The notes under the pieces were generated by a model. The model saw nothing but the letters and a program-made list of their open reading frames with translations. It was not told the origin of the DNA and made no database searches. Position numbers and translations under genes: made by a program. From Arthrobacter sp. Leaf234 (GTDB lineage Bacteria; Actinomycetota; Actinomycetes; Actinomycetales; Micrococcaceae), in contig NZ_LMLU01000009.1 in NCBI RefSeq assembly GCF_001422665.1, positions 1-64,000 of the forward strand: a DNA stretch of 64,000 nucleotides, read 5' to 3'. Below, piece after piece: positions 1-8,842 of the stretch (the first letter of the stretch is position 1; each line of letters opens with the position of its first letter).

Positions 1-136
1 CGCCGACCTCGAGATCACCGGATCCGGCCAGGAACTGAAGGTCAACGACGCCAACGTCATCTGCGGCGGCGTCCAGACCGCCAACGCCGTCGTCTACCTC
101 ATCGACGCCGTCCTCACGCCCCCCGCCGCCGGCTAA
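1..136 (+). CDS. Fasciclin-domain protein, C-terminal end (partial)
   Basis: The open frame entering from the left edge ends at a TAA at 134-136 and encodes 44 visible residues. The stretch NANVICGGVQTANAVVYLID followed by AVLTPP matches the end of a fasciclin (FAS1) domain, as in secreted MPT70-like cell-surface proteins of actinobacteria. Such proteins are usually exported lipoproteins or adhesins, but the N-terminus lies outside the window, so export cannot be judged. A strong hairpin terminator follows about 50 bp downstream, so this gene ends its transcription unit. The family call is good; the exact role is not known. Confidence 0.8.
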   Translation, partial: ADLEITGSGQELKVNDANVICGGVQTANAVVYLIDAVLTPPAAG

Positions 137-189
137 GGACGCGCACTGCCTCCCTGGTGCAAACCTCTAACGTGTTCCAGGGACAACGG

Positions 190-226
190 ACGGACCTCCT
201 CACTTCCGGTGAGGGGGTCCGTTCTT
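190..226 (+). terminator. Rho-independent terminator after the fasciclin gene
   Basis: Arms ACGGACCTCCTCAC (190-203) and GTGAGGGGGTCCGT (209-222) pair over 14 positions with one G-T wobble around a 5-nt loop, followed by TTCTTC. It lies 53 bp after the fasciclin stop codon and before the promoter of the next gene. Confidence 0.8.
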
Positions 227-307
227 CACTGCGGCGGGGCAGCCCGACGGGAAGCGGCGGAATCCGGCCTCCCCGTTCCCCTGCACGGCGCGGACAGGAG
301 CATCACC

Positions 308-313
308 TAGACT
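308..313 (+). promoter_or_regulatory. Probable -10 box (TAGACT) of the solute-binding protein gene
   Basis: TAGACT at 308-313 matches the -10 hexamer seen repeatedly in this window. Transcription would begin near 320, giving a leader of about 55 nt with GGAGAG at 363-368 before the GTG start. No convincing -35 is visible. Confidence 0.5.
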
Positions 314-375
314 GAGGGCTCCCGACCGCCGCGTCCCCAGGACCGGGTCACCCCTGCCTTCCGGAGAGCCTGCTC

Positions 376-2106
376 GTGAACAACGCCGCCGCGTGCCCCC
401 GCCAGCCGCGGGCCAGCCGCGCACCGGTGATCCGCATCCTGCGCGGCGCCGTCGTCGTCGCCTCCGTCGCGTCGCTCGTGGCCTGCACGTCCGGCGAGGT
501 CGTACCGCCCGAGCCCGTTCCCGCCACGAGCGCTGCGGCCGTCGATGCCTCCACCTTCACCTTCGGGAGCGCCGCCGATCCTCGGACCCTCGATCCGGCC
601 CTCGCCAACGACACCGAGTCCTACCGCGTCACCCGGCAGATCCTCCAGGGCCTCGTGGGCATCGATCCCCTCACGTCCGAACCGACGGAGCTGCTGGCGG
701 AGTCGTGGGAGGAGCAGGACAGCGGGCGCTCCTACGAGTTCACGCTCCGGGACGACGTCGTCTTCCATGACGGCCGCCCCCTGGACGCCGCAGCTGTCTG
801 TGCCAACTTCGACCGCTGGTACACCCTCCCCGCCTCGGCCCGGACCGGTGCCGGGCGGCTGCCCTTCGAGCACGTGTTCAAGGGCTACTCGGACCAGCCC
901 GAGATCAGCCTCTACAAGGGCTGCACCGCGACGACGCCGTCGACCGTGGATCTGCAGCTCACCAGCCGGATCACGGGACTGATCGCCGCTCTGGCCGCCC
1001 CGGCCTTCGCCATCTCCTCACCGGCCGCGCTCGACGCAGGGTCCGCCGACGACCTGACGGAGCCCGTCGACGGCTCGCTGATCTCCCGGTACGGACGCGC
1101 ACCCGTGGGCACCGGGCCCTTCCGGTTCGTCTCCTGGGAGCCGGGCGAGGTGGACCTGGTGTCCTTCGAGGACTACTGGGGCGAGCGTGGCGAGGTGGAC
1201 CGCGTCCTCTTCACCACCATCTCCAACCCCGACTCCCGTGCCCGCGCCCTGACCGCCGGCCGGATCGACGGCTACGACTTCGTGTCCGTGGACAGCGCCG
1301 TCGACCTCGCCCGCAACGGTCAGCAGTTCCTCCAGCGCGACCCCTACTCGGTGCTGTACCTCGGCCTCAACCAGGGCTTCCCGGGTGTCGACGACGTCCT
1401 GTTCCGGCAGGCCGTGGCCCACGCGATCGACAAGGACGCCCTCATCGACGGCCGGTTCCTCAGCGGCACCAAGTCGGCGCGGCAGTTCGTCCCGGAGAAG
1501 CTCGGGGTGAGCGGGGAGGGGGTCGAGGACTACGGCTACGACGTCGACCTCGCCAAGGACCTCCTCGACCGGTCGGGCTACGACGGCCGCCCCCTGCCCT
1601 TCTACTACCCGCGCAACGTCTCCAGGGCGTACCTCCCCTCCCCCGAGAAGGCCTACGCGGAGCTGAGCCGCCAGCTGACCGAGGCCGGCTTCACCATCAA
1701 GCCCGTGCCGATCGACTGGAGCGAGGGCTACATCGAAGCGGTGCAGCAAACGGGTGACCGGGCGTTCCATCTCCTGGGGTGGAGCGGCAGCTACGAGGAC
1801 CCGGACAACTTCGTGGGTGCCCTGTTCGGCTCCTACACCGAGGAGTTCGGGTACGAGGACCCCCAGCTGTTCAGCAAGATCAACCGCGCCCGCGGTCTGC
1901 CCGAGGGCGAGGACAGGTCCGAGGCGTACGCGGACATCAGCGCCCAGATCTCCACCCGCATCCCGGCCGTCCCGCTCGCCTTCCCGATCTCCGCTCTCGC
2001 CATGAGTCCCCGCGTGAGCAGCTACCCCGTCAGCCCGGTGATGAACGAGGTGTTCAACCGGATCGACCTCGCCGATGTCGAGCCCCGGCCCGAGCCGTCG
2101 GAGTGA
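376..2106 (+). CDS. ABC transporter substrate-binding lipoprotein, peptide/nickel (family 5) type
   Basis: This 576-residue protein starts with GTG, 7 nt after GGAGAG. It has a basic N-terminus, a hydrophobic segment at about residues 18-36 and a lipobox LVAC with the lipidated cysteine at 37. It should therefore be anchored on the outer face of the membrane. The body has the SBP_bac_5 pattern: FTFGSAADPRTLDPALANDT near the start of the mature part, VVFHDGRPLDAAAV, and the RQAVAHAIDKDALIDG helix. The family binds oligopeptides, nickel or glycosides and passes them to an ABC permease. No permease or ATPase gene adjoins it, so it either works with a distant transporter or is an orphan receptor. 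The ligand cannot be deduced. Confidence 0.9.
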   Translation: MNNAAACPRQPRASRAPVIRILRGAVVVASVASLVACTSGEVVPPEPVPATSAAAVDASTFTFGSAADPRTLDPALANDTESYRVTRQILQGLVGIDPLTSEPTELLAESWEEQDSGRSYEFTLRDDVVFHDGRPLDAAAVCANFDRWYTLPASARTGAGRLPFEHVFKGYSDQPEISLYKGCTATTPSTVDLQLTSRITGLIAALAAPAFAISSPAALDAGSADDLTEPVDGSLISRYGRAPVGTGPFRFVSWEPGEVDLVSFEDYWGERGEVDRVLFTTISNPDSRARALTAGRIDGYDFVSVDSAVDLARNGQQFLQRDPYSVLYLGLNQGFPGVDDVLFRQAVAHAIDKDALIDGRFLSGTKSARQFVPEKLGVSGEGVEDYGYDVDLAKDLLDRSGYDGRPLPFYYPRNVSRAYLPSPEKAYAELSRQLTEAGFTIKPVPIDWSEGYIEAVQQTGDRAFHLLGWSGSYEDPDNFVGALFGSYTEEFGYEDPQLFSKINRARGLPEGEDRSEAYADISAQISTRIPAVPLAFPISALAMSPRVSSYPVSPVMNEVFNRIDLADVEPRPEPSE

Positions 2107-2163
2107 CAGCGCGCGGCGTCGCCGCGGCTGCTGCGGGTACCCCTGCCGGGGCCCCGCCGGATT

Positions 2164-2192
2164 TAGATAAGGTCACTGCCAGACGCTAGGCT
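2164..2192 (+). promoter_or_regulatory. Promoter of mqo
   Basis: TAGATA (2164-2169, four of six matches to TTGACA), a 17-bp spacer and TAGGCT (2187-2192) form a plausible housekeeping promoter. A transcript starting near 2199 would have a leader of about 27 nt containing GGAGA before the TTG start of mqo. Confidence 0.5.
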
Positions 2193-2225
2193 TTCCCTGC
2201 TACGACCTCGCGACTGGAGACCACG

Positions 2226-3719
2226 TTGACCACCATGAATCAGGGCACGCCCGCCAAGACCACAGACGTCGTCCTGATCGGTGGCGGCATCATGAGCGCC
2301 ACGCTCGGCGCGTTCCTCCGCCAGCTCCAGCCCGACTGGGACGTCTCGCTCTTCGAGAGGCTCGACGTCGCCGGACTGGAGAGTTCCGACCCGTGGAACA
2401 ACGCCGGCACAGGCCACTCCGCGCTGTGCGAGCTCAACTACTCGCCGGCCGGTAAGGACGGGTCGGTGGACCCGGCGAAGGCCATCGCCATCAACGAGCA
2501 GTTCCAGACGTCCCGCCAGTTCTGGTCCCACATGGTCACCGAGGGGCACATCGGAGATCCCCGCAGCTTCGTCAATGCGGTCCCCCACATGAGTTTCGTC
2601 TGGGGCCAGGCCAACGCCGAGTACCTCCGGAAGCGGTACGAGGCCCTGAGCCCGCAGCCCCTGTTCGACACCATGGAGTTCAGCGAGGACCACGCGACCA
2701 TTGCGGGCTGGACCCCGCTCATCATGAAGGGCCGCAATCCTTCCCAGCCGGTCGCAGCCTCCCGTGTCGCCGGAGGCACGGACGTCGATTTCGGCTCCCT
2801 GACCCGTCAGCTCAACGCCTACCTCGAGGGCACGGGTGTGGGGCTCCACTACAGCTTCGACGTGCTCGACGTCGCGCGGGCATCCGACGGCCGGTGGGAC
2901 GTGAAGGTCAAGAACCGGGCGACGGGCGAGGCGACCACCGTCACCTCCAAATTCGTGTTCATCGGTGCGGGTGGCGGGTCCCTCCACCTCCTGCAGCGGA
3001 CCGGCATCCCCGAGGGGCGCGGATTCGCCGGATTCCCCGTGTCCGGCCAGTTCCTGCGCTGCACCGACCCGACGCTGGTGGACCAGCACAACGCGAAGGT
3101 GTACGGCCAGGCGTCCGTCGGGGCCCCGCCCATGTCGGTCCCCCATCTCGACACGCGGTATGTCAAGGGCGAGCGCTCCCTGCTCTTCGGTCCCTACGCC
3201 GGGTTCTCCACCAAGTTCCTCAAGCGGGGTTCCTATCTCGACCTCCCGACGTCCATCCGTCCGTCGAACCTCGTGCCCATGCTGGCCGTGGCCAAGGACA
3301 ACATGTCGCTCACGAAGTACCTCGTGACCGAGGTCCTCAAGAACCGTGACGCGAAGAACGAGGCGCTCAACGACTTCCTCCCGTCGGCCGACGGCGGCGA
3401 CTGGGAACTCATCTCCGCCGGACAGCGTGTACAGGTCATCAAGAAGGCTCCGAAGAAGGGCGGCGTGCTGCAGTTCGGCACCGAGGTCATCACCTCCTCT
3501 GACGGCTCCATCGGTGCACTGCTCGGGGCCTCGCCCGGAGCCTCCACCGCCGCGCCGATCATGGTGGAACTCCTCAAGCGGTGCTTCCCGGTCAAGATGT
3601 CCGACTGGGAGCCGAAGCTCAAGGAGATGCTGCCGGGCTACGGCGTCAAACTGAACGAGAATCCGTCGCTCGCCGCCGAGATCCAGACGCTCACCGACAG
3701 GGCCCTCAAGCTCGTCTAA
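2226..3719 (+). CDS. mqo: Malate:quinone oxidoreductase
   Basis: This membrane-associated FAD enzyme oxidises malate to oxaloacetate and passes electrons to the quinone pool, as the TCA-cycle alternative to NAD-dependent malate dehydrogenase. The protein has 497 residues, the usual length. It shows the dinucleotide-binding motif [14 protein letters not shown] near residue 17, the Mqo signature [20 protein letters not shown], and the C-terminal [20 protein letters not shown]. The TTG at 2226 is preferred because GGAGA lies 6 nt upstream; the ATG three codons later would be 15 nt away. It appears to be a single-gene unit with its own promoter, though the RND pump gene follows after only 52 bp. 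Confidence 0.97.
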   Translation: MTTMNQGTPAKTTDVVLIGGGIMSATLGAFLRQLQPDWDVSLFERLDVAGLESSDPWNNAGTGHSALCELNYSPAGKDGSVDPAKAIAINEQFQTSRQFWSHMVTEGHIGDPRSFVNAVPHMSFVWGQANAEYLRKRYEALSPQPLFDTMEFSEDHATIAGWTPLIMKGRNPSQPVAASRVAGGTDVDFGSLTRQLNAYLEGTGVGLHYSFDVLDVARASDGRWDVKVKNRATGEATTVTSKFVFIGAGGGSLHLLQRTGIPEGRGFAGFPVSGQFLRCTDPTLVDQHNAKVYGQASVGAPPMSVPHLDTRYVKGERSLLFGPYAGFSTKFLKRGSYLDLPTSIRPSNLVPMLAVAKDNMSLTKYLVTEVLKNRDAKNEALNDFLPSADGGDWELISAGQRVQVIKKAPKKGGVLQFGTEVITSSDGSIGALLGASPGASTAAPIMVELLKRCFPVKMSDWEPKLKEMLPGYGVKLNENPSLAAEIQTLTDRALKLV

Positions 3720-3771
3720 CCACGGCGGAGCCAGCCAGCCGGGCGGCCGTCAGCACCCGAAGGCAGGTTCC

Positions 3772-6700
3772 GTGTTCCGTCTCGCCCATCTCTCCCTCGG
3801 CAACCGTGCGCTCATCGCGCTCATCACCATCCTCGCGTCCGTCTTCGGCGTCATCACCCTCGGCTCGCTCCGGCAGGAGCTCATCCCGTCGCTCGAGTTC
3901 CCGCAGATCACCGTCCTCTCGACGGTCCCCGGCGCCTCGCCGGAGTACCTCGACCAGCAGGTGAGCGAGCCGCTCGAAGCGGCGCTGAGTGGTGTCGAGG
4001 GCCTGGAATCGTCGGCGAGCACGTCCCGCTCCGGGGTCTCCACCGTCAGCCTCGTCTTCGTCTACGGGACGGACCTCGATCGGGCGAGGGCCCAGGTGGA
4101 CCGCGCCATCTCCACCGTGCGTCCCCTGCTCCCCGAGGACGTGGAGCCACAGGCGCTGGCCGGGAGCATCAGCGACCTGCCCATCGTGTTCATGGCCGTC
4201 TCGTCCGACCAGTCCCTGAGCGAACTCAACGGCGACCTCGAGCGGCTCACGGTTCCTCGGCTGCAGAAGATCGACGGCGTCCGCACGGCGGACATCTCGG
4301 GGGGGACCAGCCAGCACGTCGCCCTCCTCCCCCGTGACGGTGCCCTCGAGGCGGCGGGCCTGACCGTCGGCGACCTCGCCGCCACGCTCGAGGACAACGG
4401 GGCCCTGTTCCCGGTCGGCACCCTCGACGAGGATCAGCGCTCGCTGACCATCCAGGCCGGCAGCCAGATCGGTTCGCTCGAGGACCTGAGGGCGTTGCCC
4501 GTCCTGCCCGCGGGCTCGTCGGAGCCCGCCGCCTCCTCCGGTCCGACCGGTTCGTCGGCTGCGCCGGGTGGCTCCGGCCTTCCCGGGGGCTCGGAGCAAC
4601 CCGCTGCCCCGGGCGGGCCGGACACCGGAACGGACGCACCATCCGGCGCCCCGGCGCAGCAACCGGCCGCGCCATCGACGCCGGCCGCCGCCCCGGGTCC
4701 CGCGGTGACGATCGGCGAGGTGGCCGACGTCGACCTCGCCGATGACGCGGCCACGTCCGTCACCCGCACCAACGGGGTGGAGACGCTCGCCCTCACCGTG
4801 ACGAAGGTGCCGGACGGCGACACCGTGGAGATCTCGCACCAGATCGTCGCGCTGGTCCCCGAGCTGGAAGCGGAACTCGGCAACGCGGCCGACATCACGG
4901 TGGTCTTCGACCAGGCGCCCTTCATCGAACGCAGCATCGACGATCTCACGACCGAGGGCCTCCTGGGCCTCGGTTTCGCGGTGCTGATCATCCTCGTGTT
5001 CCTGCTGTCCGTGCGCTCCACGCTGGTGACGGCCATCTCCATCCCCCTGTCGCTGCTCGTGACCTTCATCGGGCTGTACGCAGCCGGATACTCGCTGAAC
5101 CTGCTCACGCTCGGGGCGCTCACCATCGCCATCGGTCGGGTGGTCGACGACTCGATCGTCGTCATCGAGAACATCAAGCGGCATCTCGGCTACGGCGAGG
5201 AGAAGCGCGACGCCATCCTGACCGCCGTCCGCGAGGTCGCCGGGGCGATCACCGCCTCGACCCTCACCACGGTCGCGGTCTTCGCCCCGATCGGCTTCGT
5301 CGGCGGCCTCGCCGGCGAGCTCTTCCGGCCCTTCGCCGTCACCACGGGGATCGCGCTCCTCGCATCGCTCGCCGTGTCCCTGACGATCATCCCCGTCCTG
5401 GCCTACTGGTTCCTGCCGAGGAGGACGGCGTCGTCCGGTACGGCACGCAGCACGACGGCCGGACCGGAGGAGCCGGTATCGTCGGTCGCCGCGCCTGCGG
5501 CATCAACCGCCGACGACCGAACGACCACCCCGACCGGGACCCTGCCTGCGCTGAGCCCCGCGGACGGTGCGGTCCGCACCAGCGCCCCTGATCCGGACCG
5601 CCGTGGCGCCCGCCATGTCGCCGTCAACGAGGCCGACACCGTCGATCCGGTCGACAGGGTCGACAGGGTCGAGACGGTCGCTACGACTCCGCAGCGCGAC
5701 CGTCCGTCCCTCCTGCAGCGGGCCTACCTGCCCATCCTGACGGGGACCCAGCGTCACCCGGTCATCACCCTCGTCAGCGGGCTGATCGTCCTCGGGGCGA
5801 CCGCGGCGATGGTCCCGTTCCTCCCCACCAACCTCCTGGGCGGCTCGGGCCAGAACAGCTTCTCCATCACGCAGACGCTCGCTCCCGGCTCCAGTCTCGC
5901 CACCACCACCGAGGCAGCCGGCCGCACCGAGGAAGCCCTCGCCGACACCGCCGGGATCAGGGATGTACAGCTCACGGTCGGGAATGCCGAAGGCTCCTTC
6001 GCGGCACAGTTCTCCGGCGGTGCATCGGTGGCGACCTTCACCGTCATCACGGACGAGGACGCCGATCAGGAAGCCCTGCAGGAAGCGGTGCGCGAGGAAC
6101 TCGAGGGCCTGCAGGACGCCGGGAGCTTCTCGCTCTCCAGCCAGCAGGGCGGTTTCGGGACGTCGAGCACCATCGACATCGACATCACGGCTCCGGTCAG
6201 CGAGGACCTCGAGGCGGCCAACACCGCCGTGCTGGACGGCATGCAGGGGCTCGACGGCGCCGGCGAGGTGAGCAGCAACCTGTCTGCAACGCAGCCCCAG
6301 GTCCAGGTGGACGTCGACCGGGCCGCCGCCGTCGAAGCAGGCCTGACGGAGGGCCAGATCGCCGGTCTCCTCGGCGGCAGCATCAGTCCCGTCCCGGCCG
6401 GGACCGTCCGCTTCGGTGCGGACGACTTCCCGGTGCTGATCGGGGAGGGGACCGCGATCACCAGCCTCGAGCAGCTGCGGACGCTCCAGGTCCCGACCGC
6501 GCAGGGCGCCGTCCCGTTGACGGACGTCGCGTCCGTCGAGGAGGTGCAGGTGCCGCTGTCGGTCACCAGTTCCAACGGGGAGCGCACCGCCCGTATCTCC
6601 ATCACACCGTCGGACGACGACCTCGGGACCCTCTCCGGGACGGTGTCCGAGCGCCTCGCGGGTATCGAGCTGCCGTCCGGCGCCTCGGCGACGGTGGGTG

Positions 6701-7275
6701 GAGCGTCCACCCAGCAGGTCGAGTCCTTCGACCAGCTGTTCCTTGCACTGTGGGCCGCCGTCGCGATCGTCTACGTGATCATGGTGGCCACCTTCAAGAG
6801 CCTGGTCCAGCCCCTGATCCTGCTCGTGTCGATCCCCTTCGCCGCGACCGGGGCGATCGCCCTGCTGCTGATCACCCGGATCCCCCTGGGGCTCCCGTCC
6901 CTGATCGGCATGCTCATGCTCGTCGGCATCGTGGTGACCAACGCGATCGTCCTGATCGACCTCATTAACCAGTACCGGCTCCCGCGCAACGGCTCCCCCG
7001 GGCTCCGCGTCGCCGACGCGATCCGCGAGGGAGCCCGCCAGCGGCTCCGCCCCATCCTGATGACGGCCCTCGCCACCATCTTCGCGCTGACACCGATGGC
7101 GCTCGGCCTCACCGGGCAGGGCGGTTTCATCTCGCAGCCACTCGCCGTCGTCGTCATCGGTGGGCTGGTCTCCTCCACGGCGCTGACGCTGGTGCTCGTG
7201 CCCGTCCTCTACCGACTCGTCGAGGGGCGGCGCGAGGAGCGCGCCCTCCGGCGAGCCGCGAGCGTTCCCGCCTGA
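3772..7275 (+). CDS. RND family efflux transporter (HAE1/SwrC-like)
   Basis: The 1167-residue protein has the RND layout: a first membrane helix at about residues 8-30, an external porter domain, a helix bundle with the conserved acidic pair in GRVVDDSIVVIENI (about residues 459-460), then a repeat of the same plan. RND pumps exchange protons for amphiphilic drugs, surfactants or lipids. In Gram-positives the nearest described relatives are SwrC/YerP-type pumps, which need no outer-membrane channel, and none is encoded nearby. Two low-complexity segments are unusual: a Gly/Pro/Ser/Ala-rich stretch at about residues 244-311 inside the first porter domain, and a polar segment at about 550-645 between the halves. 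The GTG start follows AAGGCAGG. A MarR regulator lies directly downstream. Confidence 0.9.
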   Translation: MFRLAHLSLGNRALIALITILASVFGVITLGSLRQELIPSLEFPQITVLSTVPGASPEYLDQQVSEPLEAALSGVEGLESSASTSRSGVSTVSLVFVYGTDLDRARAQVDRAISTVRPLLPEDVEPQALAGSISDLPIVFMAVSSDQSLSELNGDLERLTVPRLQKIDGVRTADISGGTSQHVALLPRDGALEAAGLTVGDLAATLEDNGALFPVGTLDEDQRSLTIQAGSQIGSLEDLRALPVLPAGSSEPAASSGPTGSSAAPGGSGLPGGSEQPAAPGGPDTGTDAPSGAPAQQPAAPSTPAAAPGPAVTIGEVADVDLADDAATSVTRTNGVETLALTVTKVPDGDTVEISHQIVALVPELEAELGNAADITVVFDQAPFIERSIDDLTTEGLLGLGFAVLIILVFLLSVRSTLVTAISIPLSLLVTFIGLYAAGYSLNLLTLGALTIAIGRVVDDSIVVIENIKRHLGYGEEKRDAILTAVREVAGAITASTLTTVAVFAPIGFVGGLAGELFRPFAVTTGIALLASLAVSLTIIPVLAYWFLPRRTASSGTARSTTAGPEEPVSSVAAPAASTADDRTTTPTGTLPALSPADGAVRTSAPDPDRRGARHVAVNEADTVDPVDRVDRVETVATTPQRDRPSLLQRAYLPILTGTQRHPVITLVSGLIVLGATAAMVPFLPTNLLGGSGQNSFSITQTLAPGSSLATTTEAAGRTEEALADTAGIRDVQLTVGNAEGSFAAQFSGGASVATFTVITDEDADQEALQEAVREELEGLQDAGSFSLSSQQGGFGTSSTIDIDITAPVSEDLEAANTAVLDGMQGLDGAGEVSSNLSATQPQVQVDVDRAAAVEAGLTEGQIAGLLGGSISPVPAGTVRFGADDFPVLIGEGTAITSLEQLRTLQVPTAQGAVPLTDVASVEEVQVPLSVTSSNGERTARISITPSDDDLGTLSGTVSERLAGIELPSGASATVGGASTQQVESFDQLFLALWAAVAIVYVIMVATFKSLVQPLILLVSIPFAATGAIALLLITRIPLGLPSLIGMLMLVGIVVTNAIVLIDLINQYRLPRNGSPGLRVADAIREGARQRLRPILMTALATIFALTPMALGLTGQGGFISQPLAVVVIGGLVSSTALTLVLVPVLYRLVEGRREERALRRAASVPA

Positions 7276-7302
7276 CCGGGAGACCGGATGCCGGACGGCG
7301 CC

Positions 7303-7327
7303 TATACTAGATGCATATGTATCTAGT
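7303..7327 (+). promoter_or_regulatory. -10 box and overlapping 22-bp palindromic operator of the marR gene
   Basis: TATACT (7303-7308) is a good -10 hexamer. It runs directly into a near-perfect inverted repeat at 7306-7327, with arms ACTAGAT and ATCTAGT around the centre GCATATGT; ten of eleven pairs match. The position over the -10 and start site fits binding by the MarR dimer encoded just downstream. The ATG triplets at 7311 and 7317 lie inside the palindrome, so the coding region more likely starts at 7362. Confidence 0.7.
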
Positions 7328-7361
7328 TGCCGTCGGAACGGCGCAGGATGGGGAGCGGGCG

Positions 7362-7862
7362 ATGACGGAACGGGTGGAGATGCCGACGGGTGGCGAGAGC
7401 GGGCCGGCGCCGGTGACCTCGGGCGCTTCGGTCCGGCAGTCGTCGGAGACCTGGGAGTCGCTGTTCCGGGCCCAGGTCGGCGTCATGCGTAGGATCCGCC
7501 AGGATCCGGTGTTCAGGGAACTGCCCATCGGTGAGTACGACGTCCTGTTCAACCTGAGCCGCTGCCCCACCGGCTGGACGCGCCTCAACGAGCTGAACCA
7601 GCACCTGCTCATCAGCCAACCGAGCCTGAGCCGCATGGTCGACCGCCTGGAGGCGAGGAAGCTGCTGCAGAAGCGACCTGCCGTGGCTGATCATCGAGGC
7701 GTCGAACTGGCCCTGACGGATGAGGGCCGTGCACTGCAGCGCCAGATCGGCTCCACACACGTGCACCGCATCCAGGAGGTCCTCGCGCCGATGCTCAGCC
7801 CGGCGGAGATGGACCAGCTGAAGGCGCTGACGGACCGCATCAACGCGCACCTCGACGACTGA
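7362..7862 (+). CDS. MarR family transcriptional regulator
   Basis: The 166-residue protein is a winged-helix regulator of the MarR family. The recognition-helix and wing region reads LLISQPSLSRMVDRLEARKL followed by ADHRGVELALTDEGRAL, with the DHRG wing typical of the family. The ATG at 7362 is chosen because GGGGAG lies about 6 nt upstream and the in-frame ATGs at 7311/7317 fall within the operator palindrome. MarR proteins usually repress their own gene and a neighbouring transporter and release DNA on binding phenolic ligands. The RND pump ends 86 bp upstream on the same strand. The regulator more likely controls itself, and the pump only if the pump also carries a site, which I do not see. 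Confidence 0.9.
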   Translation: MTERVEMPTGGESGPAPVTSGASVRQSSETWESLFRAQVGVMRRIRQDPVFRELPIGEYDVLFNLSRCPTGWTRLNELNQHLLISQPSLSRMVDRLEARKLLQKRPAVADHRGVELALTDEGRALQRQIGSTHVHRIQEVLAPMLSPAEMDQLKALTDRINAHLDD

Positions 7863-7921
7863 CCTGCCCGTGAGCGGACCGGGCTGCTGATCAGCCACCC
7901 GGCCGGCCTCCGCCGCAGGGC

Positions 7922-8725
7922 TCACCGAACGGTAAGGCGTTCGCCGCTCCGCTCGACGGGCAGTTCGTCGACGGTCGCGGTGACCTGGAGCCGGGAGAGC
8001 TGGAGCGAGCCTCCGACGGTCGAGAGGAACGCGGTGTCCGTGGCGTCCCGTCCCGTCGCGATGCGCAGCATCGACGCCCGCGGCGCCAGGCCCGTCGCGT
8101 CGAGCAGGAGCCACGAGCCGCCCACCCAGGCCTCGACGACGGCGTGGAAGTCCATGGGCGTCAGGCCCGGCGCGTAGACGGACGCCAGCCGTGCGGGAAT
8201 GTCACGCGCCCGCAGGAGGGCGATCACGAGGTGCGCGTAGTCCCTGCAGACCCCGCGCCGCGCGAGGAGCGTGTCCACGGCGCCGTCCGTGAAGCGGGAG
8301 GATCCCGGGACGTAGGCCAACTCGGCGCCGACCCAGTCCCGCACTGCCTGGACCAGGTCCACTCCCCCGACATCCGGGAACTGGGCGTAGGCGGTCGGCA
8401 GGATGACATCCGATGCGCAGTACCGGCTGGGCCGCACGTACCGCACGAGGTCGATGTCGTCATGCGGTGCGGGCTCTGCCCGGCCCGTGACGACCGCGCG
8501 GTACCGCACGTCGAGCGAGGACGCCCGAGGCGTCGTGAGGAGGTGGAGGCGCGTGCCGTCGCGCTCCTGGTACTCGCGCACCTCGGCCGGTTCGCTGTCG
8601 ACCAGCACCGTCAGCTCCTCCTCCACGGACGCGTACGCGGCAGGAGCAGCGACGGCGAGGGACAGCACCACCTGGGTCCCCGCGATCGTCGTGGCGCCCA
8701 GGTCGGCCGAGACAGTACGCTGCAT
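7922..8725 (-). CDS. Transglutaminase-like (cysteine protease fold) protein
   Basis: The 267-residue protein has the bacterial transglutaminase-like domain. The catalytic triad is visible as Cys160 in ARRGVCRDYAH, His194 in MDFHAVVEAW and Asp209 in WLLLDATG. An N-terminal beta-rich domain (residues 1-105) precedes it, as in the predicted cytoplasmic peptidase or amidase members of this family. No signal peptide is evident. The ATG at 8725 has GGGAG 9 nt upstream; an in-frame extension further upstream overlaps the divergent SDR gene and is not used. The substrate is unknown. Confidence 0.85.
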   Translation of the reverse strand: MQRTVSADLGATTIAGTQVVLSLAVAAPAAYASVEEELTVLVDSEPAEVREYQERDGTRLHLLTTPRASSLDVRYRAVVTGRAEPAPHDDIDLVRYVRPSRYCASDVILPTAYAQFPDVGGVDLVQAVRDWVGAELAYVPGSSRFTDGAVDTLLARRGVCRDYAHLVIALLRARDIPARLASVYAPGLTPMDFHAVVEAWVGGSWLLLDATGLAPRASMLRIATGRDATDTAFLSTVGGSLQLSRLQVTATVDELPVERSGERLTVR

Positions 8726-8842
8726 GGTTCGTTGCTCCCGGTAGGCGATTCGTTCGGCTCCAACTCTATGCTGGGACGGAGGGGCACCGGTCGACACCGG
8801 ACGCCCGACCGGACGGCAGACACGCCGCAGGAGAGGAACATC

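Noticed and set aside
3706-5184. 492-residue open frame antisense to the RND gene
   Set aside because: Arg/Gly/Asp-rich shadow of a high-GC gene; the plus frame has clear RND motifs and no start signal supports the minus frame.
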